Origin: Patagioenas fasciata
Taxonomy: Eukaryota > Chordata > Aves > Columbiformes > Columbidae
Assembly (NCBI RefSeq): GCF_037038585.1
Contig: NC_092524.1
Span: 70,704,552-70,768,551 of the forward strand
Reading direction: 5' to 3'
Length of the DNA: 64,000 bases
Part shown: positions 42,011 through 54,942 of the stretch, one piece after another
How positions within the stretch are numbered: position 1 is the first letter of the stretch
Layout of the letters: each line of letters starts with the position of its first letter
Notes under the pieces: model-generated
Databases searched by the model: none
What the model saw: the letters and a program-made list of their open reading frames with translations, nothing else
What the model was told of the DNA's origin: nothing
Made by a program: the position numbers and the translations under genes

Positions 42011-45000
42011 TAACCTAGTATTTAATGATAAATTTAGATCATTGACAGTTACCTCAGGTTGGTGTCTCTAAGGTGTTTTTCCTGCTCGGTTCCTGCTGCC
42101 ATCCTTCTCAAACAAACACCTTCGACTTGGTTCCAGGCGTAGAAACACATTCAGCCTTTCCCGTGGCATTTGGCGTGCAACTTCTTTGTTAATGGGCAGC
42201 TTTAGACTTCATCATTCCCCCTTGCTGTTTGTAAGTTCTGTACCTTAGTCTTTGGATTTGGGTTCCTCCTGGTCACCCTCAGCCAAGTGTCCCTGCGGTC
42301 ACGGTCCATGGATGTGACCACTGTTTCCAGCGATGGAAAGGAACCAAGCGCACTTGGGTACGTGCCCATGTGCACTGTGAGCTGTGCTCGCAGGACAGGG
42401 CCAGGCCTCGCAGGGCTCTGCTTTGGCGCTTGTGGCGGATGAACACGGTGACATAAAGGACTCCTTTTCCTTTCCAGTGATTCTTAATCCACACGCACAA
42501 GAAGGAAAGGAATTGTTTCTTTTTTCCCTTTATAGTCCACAGACTGTTGCGAGATTTCCTTTCCTAGCTGCTGTGAAACTATAAGCCTTTTAAAAGCCAT
42601 GTTTAGCCCACATTCAGCTCCAATATTTGAAATCAGATTGTTTTCGTGGGCACCTTTTCAGGCCAAGGACGGGCTGTTTGCAACGTGTACTGCGGGCTGG
42701 GGCTCGAGGGGCTCGGCACGGACCCAAATACATGTGAGATGATGCTGGTAGGACGCACAGTTTCTCTCTGATACAAGAGCACATCTCCTTAGTATTTCAC
42801 TTTGTGCTGGCCCGGGAAGCAAACTCACACTCGATAACCATCTGGGGAATTTTTTCAGTAACTTGAATTGAGAGCATCATGTTTTTCAGTGATTGATGGA
42901 GCTTGGATATTGAAATGTGAATTAAAATTGACCAGCATAAATGTTAAGTACAGTTGAGGAGTTTTAATTAAGCTCTTTGCTTCTGTAAAACTAGAAATTG
43001 GTATTAGTCTTTTTGGAGTTTTCGTCTGAACAGATTGGTTATGCTGATGCTGTCCAACCAAACACTTCCTCATGGTGTTGGGCAAACTGTGTAGTCTGTA
43101 TAGCTTCCCCAGCCAGGTCTTTCTTGTCATTTTGGCAGGTTTCATGGTTGGAAACCACCTGTCTTGCTGCTGCAGCAACAGCCTGATCTTGATTTGTATC
43201 CCACCCTCTTCAGAGCAGCAAAAGAGACAATCAAACGATAACGTAGTTCACCATGCAGCAGCTGCAGCCGGGATGGTCCTGGCTGGGTGGGACAGGACAG
43301 GACAGGACGCGCCTGCAGAGCTGGTGCAGCCGGAGCCGGGGACTGGGCAGGGTGGCCCGCTCAGAGCACCCATGGGTGCCCTTCTCCTCCGGGACCCTCA
43401 GCCCCAGCACCAATGCACGGCAACGCTTCCCAGCCAACCACCAGCATGACGTTACCTTGATTGTGCTGGAGAACTCGCGAAATGAGTAAGAGACCACTGA
43501 ACACAAAAACCAGAGTGTATCTCCATGAGGACCGGTGGGGTCTGTTCGTTCCACGCCGTGGGCTGACATCAGTGAACCGAATCTGGCACTGGTAGTTTGC
43601 TCTGATAGCAAAGGTGAATCTGCAGAAAGGTGAAAAATAATCAGTTTTATAATACGCAACTGGGAACAGTAACTAATTTTAGGATGGATATTTTGCAGAG
43701 CAAAATGAATAGCTAATGACTTCACTATTTTAATTACTTTAGGAAAGGTTGCCCTGTAGGTTATGTAAAGGAGTTTGCCTGGTTAGATGAGTATTACAGC
43801 TGAGATTGGAGAATATTATTATTACCATCTATCATAAAATGCACGTGATGCGACCAGGTAAGTGGATACCTCCAGTTTTATTAACTGCATTTCAGTGTAA
43901 CTGATGAGGTTCCAACCATTTTGAATAACTCTTTTGTCTCTAATGGGCTTGTAAGATGTTTCCATCATCCCAAGCCGGTGGGCAGCAGTGACAGGAGAGG
44001 CTGAGTTTTGCAGGCGATATCGTTAGGTCATGGATTGTGGCTTTGCAGAATGCGTTCTGTTCTTCATGGGGTCGACGGGGCAGGGGGCCGTGGTGCACCG
44101 GACGCAGCAGGGGAGGAAAGGGCCTTGCTGGAACATCAATTTTAAATACAGTTTTCTTTAAAACAAAAAGGCAAACAATCAAAAAGCACCCCTCTTGCTA
44201 GCAGATTTGAACACGCATCCGACGAAAGCTAAAGACTGTTTAAAATTAAATGGAGGCGGTGGATGGAGCGATACTGAGTTGGCAAGAAATGGAGTTGGTG
44301 GAGCATCTCCCGGCCACGTGGAACATCACTTACGCATTATCCATTCACATCAAGTCCAGGGGCTCCTTCCCTATGCAACATGATTAATTCATAAAATTAT
44401 TTATAGGGTTATTAAAAATACAGCTTTCCCAGCTTGCTTCTAGCTTTTTCCTAGGCTCGGTTGTTTTTTAACAAGATCAGTTGGTTTCAGCACTCGCCTA
44501 AGAATACAGCAACAGGTAAAGTACTTTTGTAGTTTGTTTCAGTTTTATCAGGAATTATCAGACAGGAACTCCAAGGGAACACTTCATTATGAAAAGCTGA
44601 AAATCAGCTCTACAAAAATAAAGTTTAATGGGCTTAAGGCCAGTCTTCTGACATTTTCTGCCTAATTCCTCGCTCTGTGCTGTGGCCCTTACTCAGGGCC
44701 CTCGACAAAAGCATTCCAAATAACTCCACTATGACTGCCAGTAGCTATTATTTTATCAACTGTGGGGGCGTTTCTGAACACAGAAAGAAAATGAAAAACA
44801 GGATTCTTTTTTATCTTTTGGGGAAGAAGGTCATGTTTTGAACAACTTAATTCGTGCCTGCTATGGAGTATTTTCACTTAGAAGCCAACGTTGCCGTGAC
44901 ACTTGTGCGGTCTGGAAAGCCGTTCCGCTTGCTGTTCCTGCGGAGCATTTAAAACCTGCTCTTCTGGCTTTGTGTAATTACACTGCGGTGCTGGCAGACT

Positions 45001-46120
45001 GTGCTTTTTACAGTTATCATATCTACTGGATGTCAGCAGCACCCAGAGCAGAGGCGTGCTCAGCCGCCCCGCTCCCTGAGAACTGCAGGATCCAAGGTGA
45101 TGGTGGCTGGCATGGCCAGTGCTGCTTTGGTCCTGCCCGGGCACCAGCCGCGGCACAGCTCGGTGACACAGGTGCCACCGCAGCTCGGGAAGTTGTTATT
45201 CTGCTCGGAAAAGTCCAGGGTAGGAATTGCTGCTGAAGGATGAGAACGGGCTCTGTAGCTGGCAGAGGATGGGTGAGGTGGGGAGTTTATCCAAGGCCGG
45301 TTGTTCCTTTGCTGTTGGCAGCAGGTGGCATGGGGGCTTGGGGACGCGTTGTGTGTTCAGGTTGTGGCTGGTGTGCCCAGGGCTGCGACAGCGGCTGCTC
45401 CAGCATGAGCTGTGAGGTAGAAGGAGCGTAGGTGTGGGTTACGTTACTGCCCTTTGCAGGGGACTCCGATAACAGGAGGGGAGCGCAGGCTCGTGCCAGG
45501 GCTGGGCAGCAGCCCACCGTGGGCTGCAGAGCAGGGCCGTGCTGAGAGGGTGCTGGAATAGCCATTTCCACATCATTTTTCCCAAGATTTGTGCCCCTGT
45601 CTGCCATTGCAGCCCCTGCTGAGCCTCGGTGCTGCTGGGAGCCGTGTCCCGGAGCCCGTGCCTGTGGCGCCTCGTTGGGTTCGGTTTGCTGCGTGCAAAC
45701 CGCCCGCTGCCCGCTGTGGAAGGGTGATTGAGCTCAGAGGGGTGGAGACACTTGCACTCAAGTCCTAGTAAAGGCCTCTACACTGTTAGGCATCAGATTT
45801 TACAAGGATGAGGATAAAACCAGCTCTTAGAAATGTGTCCAACAGCTCTGCGACGTGAGATGGTTCATGTGAAGACCTCTCACCAGCAAAGTGACACTGT
45901 TGTGCACACAGGAGTAAGAGAGAATTGCACTTCACTTGGGCACGGTGGATTATACATTTAAACACCAATCGCTTGAGAATCTTGGCAGCTGTTAAGCGGA
46001 TATTGATGGAGGTGTGACATGCGCAACAGGCACGTTGTACCACAGGCAGCAGAAGCAGTGACCTGGGAAGGGGCTGTGACCCTCACCCCGGGAAGGCAGC
46101 GAGAGGCAAAGATGGGGATG
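42011..46120. other. Unique sequence, no gene seen
   Basis: A short (GGACA)n run lies at 43292-43310. A donor consensus CCAG|GTAAGT lies at 43857, but the upstream acceptor is poor. 44380-44640 is A/T-rich with homeodomain-like TAATT sites. No gene or element was recognised. Confidence 0.5.
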
Positions 46121-46177
46121 TCCATGAGCAAATCCCTGAGCAAATCCATGAGCAAATCCCTGAGCAAATCTCTGAGC
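46121..46177. repeat. Tandem repeat, 12-bp unit, about 4.5 units
   Basis: TCCATGAGCAAA and TCCCTGAGCAAA alternate from 46121, ending in a diverged TCTCTGAGC. Confidence 0.92.
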
Positions 46178-46823
46178 TGATGGCAGAGGCTCTGGGGCCA
46201 TCATGCAGCCTGTGCTGGACGCTCATCTCCATCCTCTGGGTGTCTGGGCTCGAGCTGCGTGTTGGGGTGTCTCTTCAGCTAACCAGAAATGTGCGGTGCT
46301 GGGGCAGCTGCTGCCCTTTGTGGAGTGACTGGAATGGGAAAATTCACCGTTTAGATTTACTGATAGCTAATCTTTAACCCTTTTTTCTGGGTAGAGAAAA
46401 AAATGGGCTTTTCTCCTCTTTTCATGTCTTAGATCAAAGCTTGCTCATTCTAACTACTCTCTTGATATTGCATTTTGTCCTTTTGGCTTCAGAAGCACAT
46501 TACACAGACACAATTCCTGCTCTGGCTTTGAGCTTCTCTGCACGAATCTCCTGATGACAGCACTTGTACGAACTTGCCGGGAGAGCTGCCCCACCATTTT
46601 CAGGACAATACCCGGCGTGCGAACAAAGCGTTTCTGTTGCTGGGAGCCCATGGCAAACTGCACAGTGGGGCACTCTGGAACTTCTGCCATTTAACAGCGT
46701 CCAAGGGAAAACAGGAGGGGGGATCAGCACCTGTTTTGTGTCTTCTCTGTAGTCTGGACAGTCTGTGCTGTTAGTCGGGTTTTGGGCGGCTGCTCTGAGC
46801 CAAGCGCTGCCCTTGTCTGGTGT
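46178..46823. other. Unique sequence, no gene seen
   Basis: Nothing recognised between the 12-bp repeat and the CR1 tail. Confidence 0.5.
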
Positions 46824-46885
46824 CATAGAATCCTAGAATTTGGTTGGAAGAGACCGTTAAGATCATGGAGCCCAACTGCCGCTGT
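46824..46885 (-). mobile_element. CR1 LINE 3' tail (short)
   Basis: TCATAGAATCCTAGAATTTG, then GTTGGAAGAGACCGTTAAGA and CATGGAGCCCAACTGC form the reverse complement of a CR1 3' end. The remaining part of the element is missing. Confidence 0.88.
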
Positions 46886-49800
46886 CCTGGGAGGGCACCG
46901 CTCAGCGAGGACTGGGATGCTGGAGAGGAGACTGCAGCCTTTCTCCATCCCTTCCACTCGTGGTTTCTGTTTCCCTCACACGAGCTGCACACTGGGGAGC
47001 CCCCATGCTGAGAGCTGGGGTAAACCCACGCGCGCTGGGCCCCTCGTGCTCCGAGCTCCCCGGCTGCACCAGGTGCCGCGATGTGCGTCTGACCCCGTGC
47101 TGCCGCACGCTGCGGGCACAGCCCGAGCAGGGGGCACCGCCGGCCGCGCCACGGGGTGCTGCTGGGTTGGGAACCGCAGAGCACAACCCCAACGGTGAAA
47201 AACAGAGTGATATTCTCCTTTTCTTCCCAAAAATCCCTCTGTCGATGTGAAGACTTTGGACAGTAGGGAGACAGAAATTCATAAAGCGAGTGATCAAAGA
47301 GCTGTATGAGCTGATGGAGTCGGTGCTGTGACGAGATCAAATGTTTCACATCAAGGCGCCCATCAGAGAGCCGCGTTCCAGGGAAAACAGCTGTCAACAC
47401 GTTGCTTGTTTGCTCCCTGCATAGATGCTAAATTTGAGCAATGAGATCGGTATCTGTGTCCCCCTCCAGCACCCTGTGGGGCGCCCACAGCCCCACGCCT
47501 GCTGCGGGCACCGGGGGGGCAGGATTGTCCCCTTGGTGTTGGTGGATTTGGCGCTCACAGAGCTGTTGTGCTGACACCCCTGGGAACAGTTCCAGCAGGG
47601 GGCGTGCTGGATTTGCCCCTGCAGCTCTGGTAACACTGTCCCTCACCCTGGCTCCTGCTGGCTTCAGTGAGACGTATCCTCCTTTCTATGCAGACCAGTC
47701 GGAACACTCGGATATCTGTGTGCCCTGCAAGCCGTTTCCTCCCCAGCACCCTGCAGCACTTTGACAGCAGCCTTTCCCTCCACCTGTCAAAGGGAGCAGC
47801 TCTCCTTCCAGCCTGGTGCTCGGGATGGGGCAGGGAGGGCAAATTCGAAGAGCTGTTAGGCAGATGTTTGCACAGAAGTCTGTAATTCCTTGAAGGTATC
47901 CATACCTGCTCCATGGTGCTCATCCTGAGCTGCCAGTGGGCTCGGAGAGGCCGTGCTGGGAACGCCGGTCCCTCTCGTGCTGGGACGGGGCTCAGGCACC
48001 CTGGCTATGAGCCCCCGTACGACATGGGCAGGGGTGGCACAGACACCCCTGTGGCTGAGCTTTCCTGCAGAGCACCTCTCCCATCCACCTGCCAGACACC
48101 GATGCTTTTTCCCCAGGTTGGTGCAGGCTTGAGCCAACAGATTTGTGGATGTGCTCTGAGTCTGAATCCACCTCTTTTCTCGGAGACATGAGCCCCTAGA
48201 GCGCGGTGTGTGCACCGCGTTCCCCAGCACAGCCCAGCCCGGCGGGTCCATCGCCGAGTGGCTCCGAATCGCGGCCGGTGCCATAGCAAACGACACAAGG
48301 ATAAATGTCCTCTCGCACCAGTGCCTCTTCTATTGCCGGAGTCACTAAAGATTGCTTCCCTGACACCAGATCTCTTATTTAATCATGCAATGTATTTGCC
48401 AGTGCATCATTAAGTGTAGATTTGTATATCCTTAAATTAAATTTAGCTACTAGGCCTGAGCTATTTCCTTCCTGATTGCCCATTTGTATGAAACAATAGC
48501 CATTAATCTCTCTTGGTTTTCTGGTGTGCTACTTTTAGAGTTTACCACCTGAGGGCTTGGCAGAACAGAGCAAACGCTGTCATTCCTTGGTAGGAGGATT
48601 CGGAGTGCCCTTCTCCTGCTTTCTACTCAACCTCTGCAGATTAAAAAGCCCCTATTCTACAGTTAATTTCTTCTTCGCTCTTGGTTTCTGACTTTCATGT
48701 GAGATGATTGAAAATATGGAGCTAAATACGGGTCTTTCATTTGAACGAATGCAAACTGTGCCAAGTCCCAGGGTGTGACTATAAACTCGTCATGGTGGTA
48801 GGGGCATGGCTGGGGGCGATGCTGCGAGCAGGGGGAGCCCAAAGGGAAGGCTGTGATCCAAACACAGGCTGGGGAAGCTCTGCTCACTGCTAGCGGGGAG
48901 AAATAACCCTGCAATTAGGAAAACGTTAATTAGAGCAGTGAGCTGTCTGTCCTGCAGTCTGTGAGATGGGCAGGCTGGAGGGTGCTGTGTGGTTCGGTTT
49001 GGGGTGTGGGTGCTGGGGGTGAGTCCCGTGTGCCCCTGGGTGAACCGGCTGTGGGGCCATGAACTCCCAGGTCCTGCCGGACCCCCTGAGCTCAGCTTTA
49101 GCCCTGGGCGTGGGGCTGGCAGGAGCAGCAAGGGCTCGCCTGGGGAAGGTGCCGGTGAGACGCGGTCCGTGGCACCCGCTGCAGCCCATGCCTGCGGGTG
49201 TCCGTGGCCCTCCCTGCTCTGTTGATTACAGCTTTCCGACAGCTTTCCGACAGCAGGACTTCCAGTGCCAATAGGGCTGTGAAAGCCCCAACGCTGGGGG
49301 ACAAGCCTCGCCCAGAGATTGTTTTGTCCAACCCCATTCTTCTGTTGGCAATTACGATTTCTCGGCACTGCTTCCTAAGCTCGGCTCTCGCTGAACTCAC
49401 CAGCGGGGTTAAACCGCAGAGACACCCCAGCACAGCCGAGTCCCCCTGCAATTGCTGGTCAGACCCTGCATGTTCACATTTATTGAGAGCCAGCTCCGAT
49501 ATGGCCATTGGGGTCACCGTTAGATCCTCTTGGAGATGCTGCAGGTTCCCAGCCCAGGGTTACATATAAGAGTCACCAAAAAGGGTCAAAAGAAGTTACA
49601 AAACTTTTCAGCTGAAGTGAAATAGGGCTAGAGGATCTGGATGATTTGTCTGTGTAAGATGCAATATATTGGGCTGGATTTTATTGGTAGTTTATTTGAG
49701 AAAAGTCATTGATTTTTCTGTTTGCATCAAAATACACTTTATTGGAAACTTATATTTAATACCTCTTCCAAAAGACTAGAAATTCATGGAACTTGTATCC

Positions 49801-50687
49801 ACCAAACCCCCTTTCCTCCCCACCCTCCTCTCTCCACCCCCATGTATTAATGGTACAGGAAAACTGGAAGGCAAAGCACCCGGCATGCGGATCCCAGGGG
49901 ATATCCAGGCGGGAACATCCGACTGCGACTCTCAAATGCATTATTGTCTTCAGCTTTTCCTGTTGACAAACCCGTCGCTATGGCTGCAGCACAGAGACTT
50001 GTGCTCCGCCTCTATTGATTAATTGCACTCGAAAGCCGGGAGGTTTCCCCTCCTCTGCTGTGTGGCACGGTGGGCAGCCGGGCTCCGGCTCTGCACGCTG
50101 GCACCTCTGCAGCAGGGGCTGTTTGCACCAAGAAACGCGGCTTTTTCATTAGCTTGTCTTGCCCCTCCTTCCATCTCCAGTGGTGGTGAGATGCCATCAC
50201 CAAACCTGCATGAAGCCAGGTTGGGTTTCAGGAGCGGAGACACGGGTTTCCATCATGCCTCACAAGTGACCGTGGCCACATTCGAAGCCATGTTTGCAAG
50301 ATAAAGTTCAAGAATATCTGAAGTGTGATTTCTCATTTAGTTTCCCTCTAAAGCAAAGGGAAGGAGATTTTAATGGCATTATTTACAGATGCTCAGGTAA
50401 CCTGCTAACGTGCCTCCCCTGAAAAAAGAGGTCTCCCCCCTCCCCTTCTACCCCGGCTTTTAACCACCCACTCTTGCTGCTCACTCTGGGGCTTGTCAGA
50501 GCCTCCCGTGAGCTGATGTAGGTCACAAAAAAATACTTAATAGGAAAATAAGCAAAATAAGTGATAGGTGTTCATTAAACCTGCTTGGGATCGTCCAAGG
50601 AGGAGCAGAGGGAGGTTCCTCGGGATATGGTGGATCTCAGTCGGGTAGCAATGAGGCGCTAAACCTGCTAAAAGGCTGGTGAAACTG
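46886..50687. other. Unique sequence, no gene seen
   Basis: 47025-47175 is CpG-rich and may be a small island. CTTTCCGACAG is tandemly duplicated near 49232-49253. 48370-48530 is A/T-rich with the low-CpG texture often seen in conserved non-coding DNA. No gene was recognised. Confidence 0.5.
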
Positions 50688-50760
50688 CTCCTTCCCACCA
50701 CACCTGCGCCTTCCACCGCTCTGAAAGAGCGGTGGAAGGCGCAGGTGTGGTGGGAAGGAG
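50688..50760. repeat. Perfect inverted repeat, 35-bp arms, 3-nt spacer
   Basis: The left arm (50688-50722) begins CTCCTTCCCACCACACCTGC and ends CCACCGCTCT. The right arm (50726-50760) is its exact reverse complement, with only GAA between them. Pairing stops abruptly on the outer side: G at 50687 does not pair with A at 50761. A single strand would fold into a 35-bp hairpin with a 3-nt loop. Immediately to the right an approximately 19-bp unit, AAGGTGGGGTCTGTCCCAC, is duplicated (50761-50797). Confidence 0.97.
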
Positions 50761-50797
50761 AAGGTGGGGTCTGTCCCACAAGGTGGGGTCTGTCCCA
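50761..50797. repeat. Tandem duplication, 19-bp unit, 2 copies
   Basis: AAGGTGGGGTCTGTCCCAC at 50761 is followed directly by a second copy at 50780. It abuts the right arm of the inverted repeat, suggesting one local rearrangement made both. Confidence 0.93.
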
Positions 50798-52475
50798 TGT
50801 GTGGGATTCCATCCTCGGCCAAACCCACAGGGAGGATGCAGGTCAGGTCCTCCCTGAGCATCCCTGGGGTCAGGGCAGGAGGAACCACAGCCCTCCTGCA
50901 CGGGTCCGGCTGGCACCGTCCCCCAGCACTGTGACATTGCCACCTAACGCTTCCTTGAACATCTGGCATTGTGAAAAGTCTCTTTTCTTATGCTTTACTC
51001 TCTTGGGTTGGCATGCAAGTAAACTCGAAGTACAAGAACTTGGTAGTGATGGAACCCCTGTTCTCCTCTGGCTCTGGGTGGTGCATCACGGCGCTGTGGG
51101 CAGAAATTGCCATTGTAGAGAACGGAACATCTGGCTGGGGCACAGACCTGAAAGGCTGTGAGAGCTGTAGTGTGAAGATCATCCTCACGCCAGCATCAGA
51201 ACCAGGTCACTGGGACTCTGCTGCATGTTTGCCTTCTAAACACAATTAAAATGAAACTTGTGGGCTTATAGGGTCAAAATGATGATTTCAAACTTTAGGG
51301 TATCTTTTTCCACTTAAAAAAAAACCCCACCAAACAACAAAAACTTTGCTGAAATAATTTATACTCTCTAATACTTTTGATCCAATGGGTTCTCATTTTC
51401 CAATGGAAAAAACTATTAATTTGAAAGAGTGTTGCCCTTCTCTCGCAGGTCCAGACCACGAGTGGCAGTGAGCCCAGATATCAGCTGCTTCCCAGGCCCC
51501 AAACTCCTCACTTGTCACCCGCTTGAAGAGCTAACATTTTTTTCAATACCTGCGACAAGATTGTGACGGGAATCTCTGAATTCTGCACTGCGCTTTGTGT
51601 GTTCTCCTGACACACAGCAGCGGGGAGATTTATGTTTTGTAAACTGTATTGATGTGCGTCTCAGATCAGCGACTCCATAATAACTCCATAATGCCATGCA
51701 GAACAAGGGAAGCTGCAAGAAGGGAAACAAAGAGAAGAGAAAATAGGAATAAGATACAATCTGAGAAAATACTGAGAGCACAAAAGAGAAAGAAAACTGT
51801 TGCACAGTGGAATGACAGCAGGGCAAGCTGCACACAGATGCTGGACCCAGCCAGCTTGGCGCGGTTGGGTGACCATGGAGAGGGGTGCGAGGGATGGGGG
51901 ACAGGAGAGGGACCCAAAGCGCTTTGCTGAACCCCAGAGCTGCACCAGAACTGCTGGTGAGGGCCGCGTTTCACACAGCTGCGCCCTCGTTGCCTTCGAC
52001 ACTGTAATTTAAGTTCCATGAAATCATTAAGCAGGTATTCATATGTTGAAAAGCAGACAGAAATAATGAAGTATATGATGGAGAGGGCCATCATTCATCC
52101 AATTTATTATGTTACAACTTCCATCTGATTGAATGATGGTTGTGAAACTACTCTCTGTCCATATATTATCCTATGTTTAATGTATAGGATACATCTGTTC
52201 AGTTTAGGATGGCAGACTAGGGACGGTTTATTTCTGCAGGCCTTGTTCCTGTAACTAAGTCTCCCTTTTATCACCTGTGCCGTCGCCAACGGGCGCACGC
52301 TGGGGAAGGTGCTCAGCGGATTTAACTGCTGCGCTCTGCAGTCGTGGCGCCCCTTAGAATGAAAAATCAGTGCTTGCAAAGGTGGCGAAATCGGAGTTGG
52401 TGCCAGATCCCCTGCGGAGAAACTCAGACGTGACCTGGGCGTCCCCTCTCACCTCTCGCCGACGTCTCTCCCGCG
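50798..52475. other. Unique sequence, no gene seen
   Basis: An A- and C-rich low-complexity run lies at about 51318-51346 and a purine-rich stretch at 51690-51790. No gene or element was recognised. Confidence 0.5.
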
Positions 52476-53400
52476 GGATAGGCTGCCCTGGGGTGCTGTG
52501 TTAAGGTCACTGCGGAGCTAATGTGTCCACCTGGGCACTGGGTTCCACCTGTGAGGGACAGGACAGGCTGCCCTGGGCGCTGTGCTAAGGTCACTGCGGA
52601 GCTGATGTGTCCTCCTGGGCACTGGGTTCCACCTGTGAGGGACAGGACAGGCTGCCCTGGGCACTGCGCTAAGGTCACTGCGGAGCTGATGTGTCCACCT
52701 GGGCACTGGGTTCCACCTGTGAGGGACAGGACAGGCTGCCCTGGGCACTGCGCTAAGGTCACTGCGGAGCTGATGTGTCCTCCTGGGCACTGGGTTCCAC
52801 CTGTGAGGGACAGGACAGGCTGCCCTGGGCGCTGTGCTAAGGTCACTGCGGAGCTGATGTGTCCTCCTGGGCACTGGGTTCCACCTGTGAGGGACAGGAC
52901 AGGCTGCCCTGGGCGCTGTGCTAAGGTCACTGCGGAGCTGACGTGTCCTCCTGGGCACTGGGTTCCACCTGTGAGGGACAGGACAGGCTGCCCTGGGCGC
53001 TGTGCTAAGGTCACTGCGGAGCTGATGTGTCCTCCTGGGCACTGGGTTCCACCTGTGAGGGACAGGACAGGCTGCCCTGGGCGCTGTGCTAAGGTCACTG
53101 CGGAGCTGATGTGTCCTCCTGGGCACTGGGTTCCACCTGTGAGGGGCAGGACAGGCTGCCCTGGGCGCTGCGCTAAGGTCACTGCGGAGCTGATGTGTCC
53201 TCCTGGGCACTGGGTTCCACCTGTGAGGGACAGGACAGGCTGCCCTGGGCACTGCGCTAAGGTCACTGCGGAGCTGACGTGTCCTCCTGGGCACTGGGTT
53301 CCACCTGTGAGGGACAGGACAGGCTGCCCTGGGCGCTGCGCTAAGGTCACTGCAGAGCTGATGTGTCCTCCTGGGCACTGGGTTCCACCTGTGAGGGACA
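52476..53400. repeat. Minisatellite, 84-bp unit, 11 units
   Basis: Ten units of 84 bp start every 84 bases from 52561 to 53317 with GGACAGGCTGCCCTGGGC, preceded by a diverged 85-bp unit at 52476. Each contains AAGGTCACTGCGGAGCTGAT and CCTGGGCACTGGGTTCCACC. Variation is confined to a few sites: GCGCTGTGC versus CACTGCGC or GCGCTGCGC, TCCTCC versus TCCACC, and ATG versus ACG. 84 bp equals 28 codons and most frames have no stop, so frames of 308-357 codons run through on both strands, encoding 28-residue repeats. I see no promoter, splice or start-codon evidence that any is expressed. Confidence 0.97.
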
Positions 53401-54942
53401 GACAGACAGCTGCGTGGCAAAGGGCACCTGGAGCAACGAGCAGACCAGAGCTGGGTGGGGGGGTCTGGGGAAGCTGGCAGCCTTGGCCCCGACATGGGAT
53501 GTGCAGAATGAAGGATGCCTCTGCTGTCTGCTGGTGGATACAGACTCAGTGTCAGCCTATGGACTGGTCAAGACTGCACCTTTCTTGGAGCTAAGTGGAT
53601 AGGAGGCCCTCCCGCTCGCTTCAGAGCGTGATCTCAGGTCAAGCTTTGGCGCTGAGCCCGGTCCCAGCGCAGCAGAGTGGGCGCAGGGGGGCAGGACGTG
53701 CTGCTCCATCACCAGTGCTCTGCTGTGGACCCATCACCTGCTCCTCCTGCACCCTCCCCGCCTCCTGCCAGCCTGTCCCCTCACGCAGAGGGCTTTGAAC
53801 ACCCCTGCTACTTATATTGTATATAGGTGATGGATGTGCTGCCGTCTTGTGGGGCCAGGATCCCCAAAGTGAGCAAAACCCCAGCAGTGTTAGCAGTGGG
53901 GGGCTGCAGGGACCCTCTGGGGCTGGGGTGTGCCCAGTACAGGACTGCAGAGAAATGTTTGAAACCCAATGTCTTGTGACAAGTGAGAAGGATTTAATGG
54001 TCCTGTCTAGGCTTAAACTCTATAAATCTAAGAAATGGTGGCAAACAGCTGCCCTGGGTAGGAGCTGGCAATTTAAAGCTCAGTTATGTATTGTCAGCTC
54101 TAATTCCCGGCGGGGATGGCTGAGCCTCTCCGCTCGCCCTTGCTGCGCATGAGGAGATAACTCAGCTTTCCGCTAGAGCCGATTCAATCCCGCCGGGTCA
54201 GAACCGCAGGAGATTTGAGGCTGGGAGAGAAAAGCCCAGCTCAGGCCAAGCGCAGCTCATCGGAATGCAGGGAACTCGTAACGGGCTGGGGGTTTGGGCA
54301 CAGTGCCCAAATACCCCGGAGGTTGGGGGGAGCGCTGCGCTGCCCGCTGCTGTCACCCAGGCGGTGCCCTGGGGACCTTCTCCACCGGTAACTCATTCCT
54401 TAAGATACTTCAGCCAGGTGAAGGTACACACGCATGAACTGTCATTATTGCAAAATGGTAAATGAGATGGAAAACTTACAATACAGATTTTTTATTTAAG
54501 ATTCATTTATACTGAAATTACTTCTCAGCATCTTATTGTCTGTCTATTTCCGAACGGCTGCTCCTTTGACATGGTGACACCGTCTAGTCATTTCATCCCA
54601 TGAAACACACATGGCGTACATAAACAGATTCTTAAAGGAATGTGTGCTTAGGAGAAACAACTGGAGCAATAATTACAATTTAAAGTTTATGTATATGTAA
54701 ACATATAATTATGTAGAAACATATACAAAATTTATATAACATATACAGTGTTATAATATAAATATCTAACTAGAATATTGAACCCAAAACAAACGTTTTC
54801 CAGCATATAATGGAAGGGTTGAAAGGCATCCTAACACTTAATTTAAAAGGGTATATTTCAAATGATCAATTACTACGTGGTTTTGATATAATGTATAAGT
54901 CAGATGCATCTTCCGGTGCCAGCACACGAGGCAGAGCTGTGG
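53401..54942. other. Unique sequence, no gene seen
   Basis: GC-rich up to 54400, then strongly A/T-rich at 54460-54900, including many TATA-like hexamers near 54690-54770. No gene or element was recognised. Confidence 0.5.

Noticed and set aside
43797-43857. Short exon ending at a consensus CCAG|GTAAGT donor
   Set aside because: The upstream AG has almost no polypyrimidine tract and the peptide is unrecognised.
50688-50760. Bacterial-type terminator or integron recombination site
   Set aside because: The host context is eukaryotic, there is no T-run after the stem, and the stem is far longer than a terminator.
52521-53594. 357-codon open frame and its 308- and 325-codon minus-strand partners
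   Set aside because: They are created by 84-bp units that lack stop codons on both strands. No start context, splice signals or unique domain supports any of them.
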